Positions 10,131 through 20,865 of a DNA stretch of 64,000 nucleotides are shown in pieces; positions within the stretch are counted from its first letter, which is position 1, and the number at the start of each line of letters is the position of its first letter. The DNA is from Heterobilharzia americana (taxonomy: Eukaryota; Platyhelminthes; Trematoda; Strigeidida; Schistosomatidae): positions 144,685,787 to 144,749,786 of the forward strand of contig OX104127.1 of the NCBI GenBank assembly GCA_944470555.2. Direction: 5' to 3'. The notes under the pieces were generated by a model that worked only from the letters and a program-made list of their open reading frames with translations, was not told where the DNA came from and did no database searches. Made by a program: the position numbers and the translations under genes.

Positions 10131-11203
10131 ACAACTACTTCACAATGGGAAGCTCAATGATGCTTTTGAAGTGAAGACAGGAAGGAGTAAGACAAAGCTG
10201 TTTACTATCAGCCATGATATTCTTGATTGTGGTGAACTGGATCATGCAACAAACTGTGAGGAGCGAGAAGAGAGGGATACGCTGGACCAGGGAAAATATC
10301 CTACAAGATTTGGATTTCACCAATGATGACTTGTGTCTAATGTCACACAAACTTGAAGATCTACAGGCAAAATCCAACAAGTTAACAGAAGAGACGGGAT
10401 AGGGCAGCGAAGACAGGACTTCAAGTGAACGTAGACAAGACAGAAGTGATGAAGATACCCAACCAACAACAAGATGCAATCACCATCAACGGGAGAAACT
10501 TAAAGGAAGTAGCCTCCTTCACCTACAGCTTCCTAGGCAGCACCGTTTCAATTGCAGGCGGCACAGGCACAGACGAGGACGTAAAATCCAGCCAGGATCG
10601 GAAAGCCAGTAAGACAGGCGTTCATTAACCTGGAACCAGTGTGGAGATCTGCTTCACTGCACTGCACTCAGCATAAAGCGTGAATAACATCCGGATTTTT
10701 AACACCAATGTCAAGTCAGTGATTCTGTATGGTTCAGAGACTTGGAGCGTTACAAAAAGCATTTCCAACAAACTACAGACATTCATCAACAACTATTTAC
10801 GCTAGCTTGTTACTGAAGATCAGATGGATTGCCAGAATAATAAGAATAAGCAACAAGGAACTCAACCTGCCAACCAACCAACCAACAACCTATCACTCAA
10901 CAATTATGCACTGGAAGGAAGTGGAAGTGGAAATGGATTGGATTGGGCATATACTGAGAAGGACGACTGGGGACATCACGCACTAGGCCAGTTGCTCGAG
11001 TGGAACTCAGATGTGAAACTACGAGTTGGGTGTCCGAGATGAGGGTGACATATGGAGGAGATGGTGTGAGGAGGATATGAGAGGTTGTGAGCATTGGTGG
11101 AGCCATGTTGGAAAGATTGCAGAGAAGAGATTGGAATGGAGACGTGCTACTGAAGCCCTATGTTCCACTAAGAATCCAAGGGATAAATAATAATAATAAT
11201 AGT
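10131..11203 (+). mobile_element. RTE-clade LINE, 5'-truncated copy (C)
   Basis: Starts in the RT domain just before the segment reading NGKLNDAFEVKTG and runs to the 3' (TAA)n tail at about 11,188-11,203. Readable pieces in changing frames: IFLIVVNWIMQQTV, FTNDDLCLMSHKLEDLQAK (catalytic block), ITINGRNLKEVASFTY, GSETWSVTKSISNKLQTF, then the C-terminal RWRRWCEEDMR-like block. Several frameshifts make it a pseudogene. The catalytic FADD of the intact copy is FTNDD here, a one-residue insertion shared with the copy at 50.9 kb. Confidence 0.9.
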
Positions 11204-12435
11204 ATTTAGTACAACAACTGAATTGGCATAGTAGTTTGATGATTGCTGAAGTTCACTGAAGTGCAAATCATACAACTTTATGTTCTGTTGTTAATTACAC
11301 TGTTAGTTCATAAACTCACCATTCAGTTGGCGGTTGTATTGATTTACTTGTTCAAGAAATAGATGGGAAAATAGACACTTCTCTCAAACGCCCATTCAAC
11401 CTCTTGAAATTCGTTCACATAGCTCAAGTTCATAGCTTCTGTCAGAAAAGTTCTAATCATTATCTTCATATGAAGGCGATTGTTTCTACAAAAGTCTGAG
11501 CGAGAAAGCCAACGTTCGGCCCTAAAACAAGGTTGGTGTACACTGATAGCAAACCTAAGGGAGTTGGAAAATCCTGATTTCAACCTGCTTTTTACATGAG
11601 CAGGAATACAAGAATGACTTATGAACCTATGTTGATCACCGGCATCTATGGAAATATAGCAACTCACGTTGCTGTACTGTCTTGTAGATCAGCCTTCAAG
11701 TTAAGGGCTCAGGAGTGGCCCCTTTAGACAAGAACTTGCTTCACTGTCGTTAGCCGGGTTATATTACAACTCGCATACAATTTATGAATCGATATTAATG
11801 AAAACCACTAATCACTTATCAGATTTTCCCACACAAATGGAAATTTACTGTGTAACGAACTGTCTCCGTAATGATTTCACCTGTCCTTATATCGTTGTTA
11901 TTCTTTCCTTAAAAACTATACTATCTTTTCACTATCATTTTCACATTTTTCTTCATGTGCATCTTTGTTTCATTCAGCTGCTTGTCATTGAATAAACCTC
12001 TAGGCTGTATATACGATTTCAAGTATCAAAACAATCACTTACGGAAAGCTGTCCTTGAATGCGACATCTGCTACAACTGTTCTGGAGCTTGGCGCACCAT
12101 TTAAGCCGGATTTCTTTAACATCCTCCACCTTCATACAGATCAGACAACAGGCAGGTTTGGCCAGGATTATGCAAAGTTTCGCTGTTGGTGTTTGCTGTA
12201 TCTCAGAAATCAACAAATAGGATCCCAGTGAAGGGTTTCGAATAACTTCCCTATCTGTCAGCTAAGAAAGTGTATTTACAGTACGCTTATCTAGATTCAT
12301 TGTGACACCAGCAACTAACGTTGTTGCTGTTGATATCACACTAAATAATAAACCCGAAACTGCAGTAGTCGATGAGATTCTCATCAGTAGTGTTCTGTGT
12401 GTTGCTAGTCTAGAAGTTTAGATCAGAGTGGGAAG
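11204..12435. other. Unassigned; open frames of 107 (minus) and 65 residues
   Basis: A minus-strand open frame at 11,344-11,667 (107 residues) and one at 12,019-12,216 (65 residues, with several cysteines) show no motif I can name. They may belong to the 5' part of an element or be chance frames. Confidence 0.35.
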
Positions 12436-12439
12436 TGAA

Positions 12440-13041
12440 TGGTAAGGGAATGATGTCTCTACGTCATCTCTGCCTATGACTCGACTGACTACTGTCAGAA
12501 TGCAGTTAAGCATGAGTTTCATCGTCAATTTGGCGACTTTTCCTACCAGTTACGGTCGACAGATACCGTACCGTTAGCTGGGAACTTTAAAGCAGAGGTC
12601 AATGCTCAGAGGAGGTTCGTTCAGATGGCTATTAGGGATAAGTCAGTTACAGGTCAGATAGTGGGGAACACCTTCTGTAGCTTACTGCCGACTACAACTT
12701 GTTCCTAGCTAACATCGACTACTTGTACAACCATCATCGTTGTCATATCTGACCTCCTCCTTGTGCCACGAAGGTCTGGATTCAAACGTATCATACTCCA
12801 ATCAACTTTCAGTAAACTGTTTACATTCAGGATTGCTGCTCCTGCTTTAGTGTATGCTAAGTTCATCCTGCGTTTGGATAGTCATCAGAAAAGTCACCAT
12901 ACACGTGTAAACTTAGGGAAACTGATTGCACTTAGTAATCCAACTAAATATTTAACCGAGCTAAAGTCGAAGCTTGTTGTCGAACCTTTAGAAATTTTGA
13001 ATAAGCATGAACTGTACTTACAAGATGAAAATGATGATTAA
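12440..13041 (+). pseudogene. LINE endonuclease (EEP-fold) remnant, second LINE family
   Basis: In consistent frames the stretch reads ISAYDSTDYCQNAVKHEFHRQF, then a motif LAGNFKAEVNA (the LINE endonuclease GDFNA motif, D changed to N), then LLPTTTCS...TSTTC. After a frame change comes the open frame 12,763-13,041 with ALVYAKFILRLDSHQK. Known: apurinic-type LINE endonucleases carry YAPT, GDFNA and SDH blocks in this order. Inferred: this is the endonuclease of a LINE distinct from the RTE copies here, since its residues differ throughout. There is no RT domain beyond 13,041. The SDH motif is not preserved. Confidence 0.65.
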
Positions 13042-13522
13042 AGGTTCTCATGGCCTTGAAGAATGTCCCACTAATAAATACTAGTTCTCTGTGAGCTCCT
13101 AACTACTTCTTGAACCTCGTTAGTGCATTTTGGTGGGCAGTGAGTACTATGGTGTGCGTAAGTCCTTTACGTGACAAATCACACAGCATTTGTCTAACGA
13201 CCGTGTGGTCTGGCGATCTGGACATTTGAATGAGATGGAAACAGCAGCTGCGTCTGGTAATAGTGATATATTATTATACTGAAGAACTATCGAGTATCGG
13301 TCACCATAAATTAAGCTGTCAATACTCCACATCAGATGTTCTGCACATGCTGAGTACTATTTTACTACAGAAATCTCTGTCGCCTGAAAGTAAGATTGTT
13401 GAGAAAACACTGATAAACTATAAAGTGGTTTTTAAATCCCCTATGGTCTCATAATTTTTTAGGTTAGTAAAAATCAAACCATGAAAACGCACATAAACAT
13501 TTAGATTTCAAGATATATGTCA

Positions 13523-13524
<2 letters not shown>
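13042..13524. other. Unassigned, possibly further LINE debris
   Basis: Slightly richer in GC than the average. It may continue the LINE remnant, but I cannot align it to a named domain. A 74-residue open frame (13,230-13,454) has no recognised motif. Confidence 0.35.

Positions 13525-13569
<45 letters not shown>
13525..13569. repeat. (ATT)n microsatellite, 3' tail of RTE copy
   Basis: About 15 trinucleotide units. On the minus strand this is the (TAA)n tail of the RTE copy that follows. Read in frame it gives a run of asparagines in one translation, which is an artefact. Confidence 0.95.
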
Positions 13570-15637
13570 GTCCCTTGGGTTCCTAGTGGAACATAGGGCC
13601 TCAGTAGCACGTCTCCAGTGACCTCTCTTCTCTGAGATCTTTTGAACCTGGTCCCACGACAGCCCACAACCTCTCATTTCCTCCTCACACCATCGCCTCC
13701 ATGTCACCCTCGGACGTCCAACTCGTCGCTTCCCATGGGGATTCCACTCGAGCAACTGGCCTGACGCGTCATGTCCTCAGTCGGCCTTCCCAGTGCATGG
13801 CCAATCCATCTCCACTTCTTCCTGCATATTTGTTGCGTGATAGGTTCTTGGTTGGTTCGTTCCCAGAGTTCCTTGTTGCTTATTCTTTCCGGCAATCCAT
13901 CTGATCTTCAGTAGCGAGCCAGCGTAAGCAGTTGTTGATGAATGTCTGTAGTTTATTGGAAATCCCTTTCGTGACGCGCCAAGTCTCTGAACCATACAAG
14001 AGCACTGACTTGACTGGGTTGGTGTTGAAAATCCGTATCTTGTTCCGCATGCTGAGTGCAGAAGATCTCCACACTGGTTTCAGGCTGATGAAGGCCTGTC
14101 TTGCTTTTCCGATTCTGACTTTGACATCTTCGTCTGTCCCGCCTGTAGTTGAAACAGTGCTTCCTAGATAAGTGAAGGAGGTTACTTCCTTCAAGTTTCT
14201 CCCGTTGACGGTGATTGGAGTTTGTTGTTGTTGTTGATGGTGGTGGTGCGGTATCTTCATCACTTCTGTCTTCTCTATATTCACCTGAAGTCCCGTCTTT
14301 GCTGCCTCTTCTGTCAACTTGTTAGTTTTTGCCTGTAGATCTTCAAGTTTGTGTGACATCAGGCAAAAGTCATCGGCGAAATCCAAGTCTTCTAGGTTCT
14401 TTTCCTCAGTCCAGCCAGCGTATCCCCCTCTTATCGCTGCCCACTGTTTGCTGCATGATCCAGTCCACCACAATCAGGAATATCATGGGGGATAGTAGGC
14501 AACCTTGTTTCACTCCTGTCTTCACTTCACTGCAAAGGCATCACTGAGCTTCCCATTGTGAATTACTTGGCATGTGGCATCTTCATATAGTTGTTGAATG
14601 AGGTGGATAAAGGTTTGCGGTACTCCGTAGTATTGAAGCAGTTTCCAAATTACTTCTCGGTCGACGCTGTCAAAGGCCTTCTCAAAGTCGATGAAGTTGA
14701 GGCAGAGAGCTGATTGCCATTCTATACTCTGTTCTATGATAATGCGTAGTGTGGCGTTGCAATTTGGTCGGCACATGATTTGTACTTCCTGAAGCCTGCC
14801 TGCTCGGGTGGTAGTTTTGAATCCAGTGCATCCTTAAGCCTCTCCAGGATGATGCGGCCTAATATTTTGCTTGCATTGGGTGGACAGGAGAGTGATTCCG
14901 CGCCAGTTCTTGCAAGCACTGAGGTCTCCCTTCTTCGGCAGTTTGACGAGGTAACCCTTCTTCCAATCAACCGGCAGGTACCTTCTCTTCCTTCCACACC
15001 TTCTGCAATAGTGGTGTGAGCATGTCCGCTGTTGTCTCTGCATCTGTTCTCAATGCTTCTGGCGGTATTCCATCTGGTCCTGCTGCTTTACCGCATTTCA
15101 GTAGCTTTATGGCGTTCAGGACTTCCATTTTCGTTGGGGGATTAATGTTCACTTGTAATTCAGCGGCTGCAGGTGGTATTTCTGGACGAAGCGCAGGTGG
15201 TGGTGGTGGTCGATTCAAGAGATTCTTGAAGTGGTCGGCCCATCGTTTCCTCTGTTTCTCTTCTTTTGTAATTAAATTTCCTTCTTCATCTTTTATTGGT
15301 TTCATCTGTGTTGGTCTCTTCCCTGATAGCAACCTGGTTATTTGATACAATGTTGTCAGGTCTCTCTTACCTGCAGCCTGTTCTGCTTCACTTGCCAGTG
15401 TTTCGTAGAAGTGTCTTTTGTCTTTGCGTGCACTCTTCTTCACTTCTTTATCCAGTGTTTTATACATTGTGCTCAGTTCCTCTTGTTGTTGAGCATCCTT
15501 GCACTGGTTTATCTTCTGCTTCACCATCCTCCTCTCCACTATCAGCTTCCATGTATCCGTCGAGATCCATTCCTTGTCTTCTTTCTTCTTCCTTCCTAAT
15601 ACTGTTGTGCAGGTTTCTTTCCACATAGCTTTCAAAG
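13525..15637 (-). mobile_element. RTE-clade LINE, 5'-truncated 2.1-kb copy (B)
   Basis: Minus-strand copy closely matching the 34-37 kb element. It starts at about 15,637, inside the linker between endonuclease and RT (KAMWKETCTTVLG), where similarity to the longer copy ends abruptly. Open pieces: 15,635-14,967 (222 residues: linker and RT start with CGKAAGPDGIPPEAL), 14,776-14,522 (IDFEKAFDSVDREVIW), 14,473-13,880 (197 residues: FADD changed by loss of a residue, then LGSTVSTTGG), and 13,895-13,567 (C-terminal RRWIGHALGRP and RRVGRPRVTWRRW). At least four frameshifts or short insertions break it, including one at about 14,970 that differs from the break in the other copy. Confidence 0.93.
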
Positions 15638-16180
15638 AAGTTAATTTTAAGAATAACCTAGATTTGATTGCATTATTTATTATTCTTAATAAAACAATAA
15701 ATAAAAGTCACTTCCATGCAGAGTTTACTCCATTCTTAAACCCAAAAGTTTCTCAACGACTTGGCAGATATTTTGGTACAAAGACGTGCTATTCTTTAGA
15801 TCATTAGTAGTGAATTGCGTTTCATTGAGTGTTTCAAGAAATGTTCTTTGCTAGAGCATTGTAAGTGGCAATTGATATGAACACTAAATTGCCGCCAACT
15901 TTCTTAAGATCTGTCCCGTAGCAGTAATTCGATACTTTTCTGGTTGGTGTGTTCACGTAGCTTTTCTTAAAGGCAGATAAGTTAGCTTTTGTGGATTGTC
16001 GTGGCAAAAAGTTGGATTCCAGAATTCGCATCATCAACTTTAATGACCAATGTGACTAGAAGGATCAAATCCTTGATTTCTTGACCGTTCTGTCGTTAAA
16101 TTTGATGGATACAATATCCACAATCTGCCATTTCAAATGCTAGAATGGCCACTGAGTGTTAGTTGCAAAGGGTATTTTGC
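15638..16180. other. No recognised feature
   Basis: Nothing recognised. A 67-residue minus-strand open frame at 15,834-16,037 has no motif. Confidence 0.4.
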
Positions 16181-16184
16181 CTAA

Positions 16185-16550
16185 TCAATTCGGCCCACTC
16201 AACGACCAGAAGTTACAAGCTGTAATATCAAAACTGCACCCGTCACAAAAAGAGTGACTATCGCAACTCATTAGTTTAGTGAATGATACTTCAACGTTTG
16301 AAGCGGCGTGTTTTAGGTTTCAGTGTCAGTGGCAACAACGTCACTCACACCACCCAAGATGGAGAGCCTCAAATAGGATGAAGTGCACATCCCGGGTTCC
16401 CCTGGTAGCTACTATCCATCAAAAGTATGATGAATGAATCTACTGGCAAAATCGAAGCATACAGTCAGGAGTTCATATGCCAACTGCGATGAATAAATTC
16501 GGTCCACTCAGCAATGATAAAATACAAGTTATAACACTAGTTAACGTCGT
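16185..16550 (+). repeat. SINE family A, decayed copy plus partial second leader
   Basis: Leader (TCAATTCGGCCCACTCAACG), a degraded head with GTTTGAAGCGGCG, the block CAGTGGCAACAACGTCACTCAC and a deleted hammerhead (CTCAAATAGGATGAAG... at about 16,368), then a second leader at 16,490-16,545. This is a head-to-tail partial array. The CTGANGA motif is lost. Confidence 0.6.
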
Positions 16551-17417
16551 TTAGTTTGTTAGGTCTCTCTTATTATTAGGTAGGTGAGGTTTTGTTTCAT
16601 TTGGTTAAATTGAGGGTACACTGAAGCCAAGATTTAAGTAGTACTAAAAAAAACTCCGCAATTTTGTGCACATTTTTATATCACAATAATTAGCTGCTAC
16701 AGAAGTATATCCTGTAAGTCATCAAATTTACTGATGTAACCATTAGTGAATAAATTGACGGTGGGCATTCCACAAAATCTGTATATGGGCACTCCCTCTA
16801 TTAAAACAACTGTTCATAGTGACACGCCTGCTCAGAATAAATATTGAACTCTTTGTCACTAGGGTTCATTTCACTAATATAAATTACTAATGTTATGTTA
16901 TAACGAGTTACTGAAGTGTTTGGTACCTATGCTAAATGTGTAGCTTCACTGAACCTAAGACTAACCAACGAGGTAGCGGAAAGAAAGAAACTGTTAGAAT
17001 AAGCTACCACAGTAGCTTTTGTTAGTCTATTTGAAACGGGTTAGGAGAATTTCATGATCAAAGCTTAAGCGATTGTAGTGGATTTAATGGCACGAACCAT
17101 TTGATCACTTATACATATGATTAAGAGTTTTGTCAAACAGTTTCCACAATTAAACTGAAATATAGATATTGTGTGAGTCTATGAACTCTTCCAGCAAATC
17201 CATTTCCTCAAGATGGATGGAGTTTCTATAGTGAGATCTTATCTAGAGTAAAAATGAAGTCTTTCATGATAGCAGACCCTTATAAGCGAAGTGAACTATG
17301 TTCTCTTTGTCAGTAGTTAAACACCAAGCAAATTATTAATTAACTATATACCGTTCGACTAGAAAGTTTAGTCGAATTGTCATCTAAAACCCTAAACTGT
17401 TTCCAATTGTACGCATG
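16551..17417. other. No recognised feature
   Basis: AT-rich, no supported gene or repeat. Confidence 0.4.
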
Positions 17418-17572
17418 TGAATATGATATATTAATTAAAGTCTTTATTAACTTTCTGTGATTCTTCCCTTTCAGGAATTTGAATGAAGTAAGAACAACAA
17501 AAGTAGCAGAATTAGTATCTGTGCATTTTGTAGGTTCTCCTCAGCTGCTTTACAACCGATAGAATATAATTA
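17418..17572 (+). repeat. Inverted-repeat arm with short conserved open frame (left)
   Basis: Matches the reverse complement of 18,775-18,905. One frame, ending in TAG at about 17,560, reads AEL...HFVGSPQLLYN. A pyrimidine run ending in AG precedes it (CTTCCCTTTCAG at about 17,465-17,476), like a splice acceptor. I do not recognise the protein. Whether it is an exon, a retrocopy or part of an element is open. Confidence 0.5.
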
Positions 17573-18060
17573 TTTATTGGTGCTTGTAATTCCCCATTGT
17601 TATTCTGGATCAGATTAACAAACCTCTTCTGGTACATGGGGTCTGGCATGGACGCCTCTATATTGCTTGATTATTTAGTATGTGAAGTTGACATTCATGT
17701 TCCTTGGCCAGCACGTTATCATTCAGCCAATGGGTCGGAATCCAGTGCTCCGTGTCTCCTACTTCTGTCGGTTCACGATATAGGGCGACCTCCAGTCAAT
17801 GCCGTCATTGAGTAACTGTCCTAATGTTGGAATCCTGGGTGCACGTTTCATCCTATTTGGGACTCGTCAGCTTGATGTACTTGCATCCCAGTGAATGATG
17901 TTATACTCACTGAGACTAGAACCCAGGACTTCCTGCTTCAAACGCCTAAGCGTTATCCACTAGGCCATTGGGGCAAGAAAGTCACACCTTAGGAGTCATT
18001 CATCAGCTTGATTCGGAATAACAACGGGGAATTACAAGTATCAATAAATAATAACTGATA
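17573..18060 (-). repeat. SINE family A tandem with a family B piece inside
   Basis: In minus direction: leader (18,055-17,995), head (17,985-17,905, B box near 17,930 and A box near 17,965 reversed), hammerhead (17,890-17,828), then a family-B leader/head piece (17,822-17,697, with GGTCGCCCTATATCGTGAAC reversed), then a second family-A leader (17,690-17,575). The hammerhead has CTGACGA, stem II and GAAAC intact, but the cleavage triplet is ACC, so it cannot cleave normally. Confidence 0.7.
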
Positions 18061-18250
18061 CTCGTTGCTCAAGACGTGGCCATTATGAATTTGTGGCCTT
18101 ATGGATAACACTTTGGCGTTTGAAGCGATGGGTACTGGATTGGAGTCCCATCATTCACTGTGGCCTGGGTACGTCCAGCAGACGAATTCTGAAACGATAA
18201 ATTTCGCGTCCTGGATTCCACTGCTAGCCACCACCAAGCAAATTATCACA
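18061..18250 (+). repeat. SINE family A copy, head-to-head with preceding
   Basis: Plus-strand head (TGTGGCCTTATGGATAACAC, TTTGAAGCGATGGG) and hammerhead at 18,170-18,235. U4 is changed and stem II is scrambled; the 3' side GCGTCCTGGATTCCACTGC is well kept. Ribozyme inactive. Confidence 0.75.
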
Positions 18251-18774
18251 CATAGAATACTATTTTTATGAGAAAGAAAGTGTTGTACAACGTATTTTGA
18301 TCAATCGTCAAGATGAAAGGTAACAAAGATTTAGGTTTACCGAAATTGATGGTGTTAAGACTACTCAAAGGTTAACTGTTCAGACTGTACTAGAATGAAT
18401 AGTTTAGAGAAAATAGCAAAATAAATGAAAGGGAGTTGTACAAAATTTTATTCTAGAAGTAAGTTTAATAAAAGCTTAACAGGTTTTCATCAAGTAATAA
18501 GATGAATACATCTCAGATAATGAGAATAGGCCCCTAAATAGATCAAAAGATAAAATGAAACAAAAACGGAGGGTCATGAGATCATGAAGTTTTTCAGTTA
18601 TGAATTTAGGCGATTAAAATGACAAAGATAAATCAAGACTGCAAAACAGTATTTTTCTTAATACACAGATGAAGTTTAGGTCTTTTTACTTCAGATGCTT
18701 GAGCAAACCGCAGAATGTTAGGTTTCACTTGTTGACTGGTCACTTCGAAAGCTGGTTATACAACATATTCTTTT
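18251..18774. other. No recognised feature
   Basis: AT-rich, nothing recognised. Confidence 0.4.
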
Positions 18775-18905
18775 GTCCTAAAAATTACGTTCTATATGTT
18801 GTAAAGCAGCTGAGGAGGATCGACGAAATGCATGTGTGCTAATTCTGCTACTACTGTTCTTCTTGCCTCATTCAAAGTCTTTATAAATTAGTATTCATAT
18901 CGTCT
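18775..18905 (-). repeat. Inverted-repeat arm with short conserved open frame (right)
   Basis: The minus-strand partner of 17,418-17,572. It reads NEARRTVVAEL, then HFVDPPQLLYN, then TAG. Both arms stop at the same codon. Most differences between the arms keep a similar amino acid, which suggests coding constraint in the source sequence. Confidence 0.5.
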
Positions 18906-19061
18906 TTATCTATGCTAGTAATTAAGGAATTTTTAGCAGAAAATGTGGCCACCGACAGACGAATATGGTAATAACTAATAAAGGCTTGGATTTAGGGGAA
19001 TGGGAGTTGGCTATTATAGGAACAATATACTAATATCTGTATATTATAGCTTCCAAGTGTG

Positions 19062-19225
19062 GACGTCGTAGCTCAGTTGGTAGAGCATCGAGCCAGAAGC
19101 CCAGTGATCACTGATTCGAATCCGGACGCAGTCCAAATCTTCATTTCACCTTCATTCATCATCCAGTATCAGTATTAGTCTACTAAACCACGGTTATCTC
19201 ATTCAAATAGTCAAAGTGAAAAACA
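19062..19225 (+). repeat. SINE family C single copy
   Basis: A clean plus-strand tRNA-like head: GTCGTAGCTCAGTTGGTAGAGC at about 19,067 and GATTCGAATCC at about 19,115, then the family end (TTCATTTCACCTTCATTCATCA and the ACCCAGTATCAGTATTAGTC-like block). The tRNA-like part cannot fold as a full tRNA with a proper 3' acceptor strand, so I call it a SINE. Confidence 0.8.
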
Positions 19226-19234
19226 ATGTAAATT

Positions 19235-19460
19235 AATGTTATTTGGTTGGAGGCAATCGTCAGGAAGCCCTACCTGATCTAGGTTTCGAGCTTTTTGGCA
19301 CTTGTCAGAAAGGCGGATCTGTAACCTTGACTGAACTGATGTCCCACCTGAGGTTGGAACCCGCGTCACCCAGTGTTGTAGTCAGCAACTTTACCACTGA
19401 GCGATTCGGGCCGCGACTGACCTCCTGTAGGACTGGCTTACATGTATTGATTGGTCACGG
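19235..19460 (-). repeat. SINE family D copy
   Basis: On the minus strand: head (19,425-19,360, with reversed A box TTTACCACTGAGC and B box GGTTGGAACCC), linker, then a family-D hammerhead (19,325-19,270) reading CTGACAA (G8 lost) with GAAAC kept. A 124-residue plus-strand open frame over this and the next copy is read-through. Confidence 0.75.
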
Positions 19461-19559
19461 AAATGCAACCAATGTCATATTTTCTAGTCCCGAGTGCAGA
19501 CCGAATTCTATCGATCATATTTGCAATGTGGCAACCAGGCTAGGAAGCTCAGCATCTCG

Positions 19560-19770
19560 GTGCACATTAGTAGATGTTAGTTGGTTGGAGGTAATCGGCA
19601 GGAAGCCCTGGACCTAATTTTCGTGCTTTTTGGCACTCGTCAGCAAGGCGTATCTGCAACCTCGACGCAACCGATGTCCCGTCTGAGATTCGGTCTGCAC
19701 TCAGGACTAGACAACATGAAATTGGTTGGACTCCCGTGACCAGTTGATAAACATGAACCAATATATGTTG
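19560..19770 (-). repeat. SINE family D copy with near-intact hammerhead
   Basis: Minus-strand copy with the hammerhead and the family-D 3' end (GCTTCCTGCCGATTACCTCC). The head is largely deleted between about 19,690 and 19,720. The 5' block with CATGAAATTGGTTG, seen at other family-D sites, is at about 19,717. Confidence 0.75.
19605..19650 (-). ncRNA. Hammerhead ribozyme, family D type, core intact
   Basis: On the minus strand: GCCTTG, CTGACGA, stem II GTGC/GCAC around loop CAAAAA, GAAAA, loop TTAG, cleavage triplet GTC, CAGGGC. Stem I (GCCTTG with CAGGGC) pairs at all six positions, one as G-U. All invariant core bases are present. The only defect is A in place of C after the GAAA, giving an A-G mismatch in stem III. 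This is the best family-D ribozyme in the window. Confidence 0.75.
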
Positions 19771-19799
19771 GAAACTATAAATTAGACATAATTTCTCTT

Positions 19800-20300
19800 A
19801 GAATTCCCAACGTAAAGTCAGTGCTTCTGTATGGCTCAGAGACTTGAAGCGTTACAAAAGGCATTTCCAACAAACTGCGGACTTTCATCAACAACTGTCG
19901 CCCACGCTCACTGGATAATGAAGCTCAGATGGCTAGAAAGAATAAGCAACAAGGAACTCTGGTCTGGTAGCTAACCGATCAAGAACCTATCACTCAACAA
20001 TTATGCACTGGAAGGAAGTGGAAGTGGAGATGGATTGGATTGGGCATACAATGAGAAGACCAACTGGGGACATCACACACCAGACCAGTTGCTCGAGTGG
20101 AACTCAGATGGGAAACTACGAGTTGGGTGTCCGAGGTGAGGGTGACATATGGAGGAGATGGTGTGAGGAGGATATGAGAGTTTGTGGGCATTTGTGGAGC
20201 CATGTTGGAAAGATTGCAGAGAAGAGAGTGGAATGGAGACGTGCTACTGAAGCTCTATATTCCACTAGGAACCCAAGGGATAAATAATAATCATAATAAT
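19800..20300 (+). mobile_element. RTE-clade LINE, 3'-end copy (D)
   Basis: Begins at the block VKSVLLYGSET and contains the C-terminal region in pieces: the run RWIGHTMRRPTGDITHQ and RRWCEEDMR...STRNPRDK within the open frame 20,003-20,287. The stop codon is the first TAA of the (TAA)n-like tail at 20,285-20,300. Typical severe 5' truncation. Confidence 0.9.
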
Positions 20301-20594
20301 CTCTTAGTATTTGTTAACGAACTAATTAACAGTCACAAAACTGTCATAAAGGTCAGCTTTTCTTAATTTTTAATAAGTTTTCTGTATTAAAGTAACATAA
20401 TTTGGAATAAAGAGTAAAGTTTATCAACATCCATTTCTGCTGAAAATCCATATACCTTAGTAAGAAGACGCTAATGTTTAACCAGTTCACTTGCTTTTAC
20501 AATCCTTTAAAAGTAGGTACAAATATCAAACTTTGATGGAAAACTCAACAAATTATTACAACCATTATCTCTTTAGTTTGAAGTTTATGATATT

Positions 20595-20865
20595 TTAAAT
20601 CTAAGGTGATATTAACCATGAACTGATATTAGTTAGAGAACCATTGAAAACTTGGAAGTGCAAGACAGTCGTTTCGTCCCAGTATATAACTTCTCAGTAG
20701 TATTCACCGACAACCACGCTAGTAATCAAACTTAGGACCTTCAAGTTTCACTGTGAACATGTTAACCAGTCATTCACTGGATCACAGTTTAATGATCCCC
20801 CACTGTTCTACTTCTGTTGGTTGTCGATATACTGAGGCTATCCACTCGACTTAGTAGACTAAAAT
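20595..20865 (-). repeat. SINE family B copy (B5)
   Basis: All parts are present but diverged: tail (ATATTAGTTAGAGAACCATTG), hammerhead (about 20,655-20,710, core CTGAGAA so G8 lost), head (20,720-20,790) and leader with TTCTACTTCTGTTGG. Confidence 0.65.

Noticed and set aside
11344..11667. 107-residue minus-strand open frame as a gene
   Set aside because: No recognised motif, no neighbours that support it, and similar lengths arise by chance in this DNA. Left as unassigned.
13464..13667. Open frame with a run of 15 asparagines
   Set aside because: The run is the translated (ATT)n tail of an RTE copy.
19062..19140. Possible tRNA gene with good A and B boxes
   Set aside because: The same head recurs many times in the window with the same non-tRNA continuation, and acceptor pairing is poor. 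It is a SINE head.
19243..19617. 124-residue plus-strand open frame
   Set aside because: It runs antisense through two family D SINE copies and their hammerhead; no protein motif. Read-through only.
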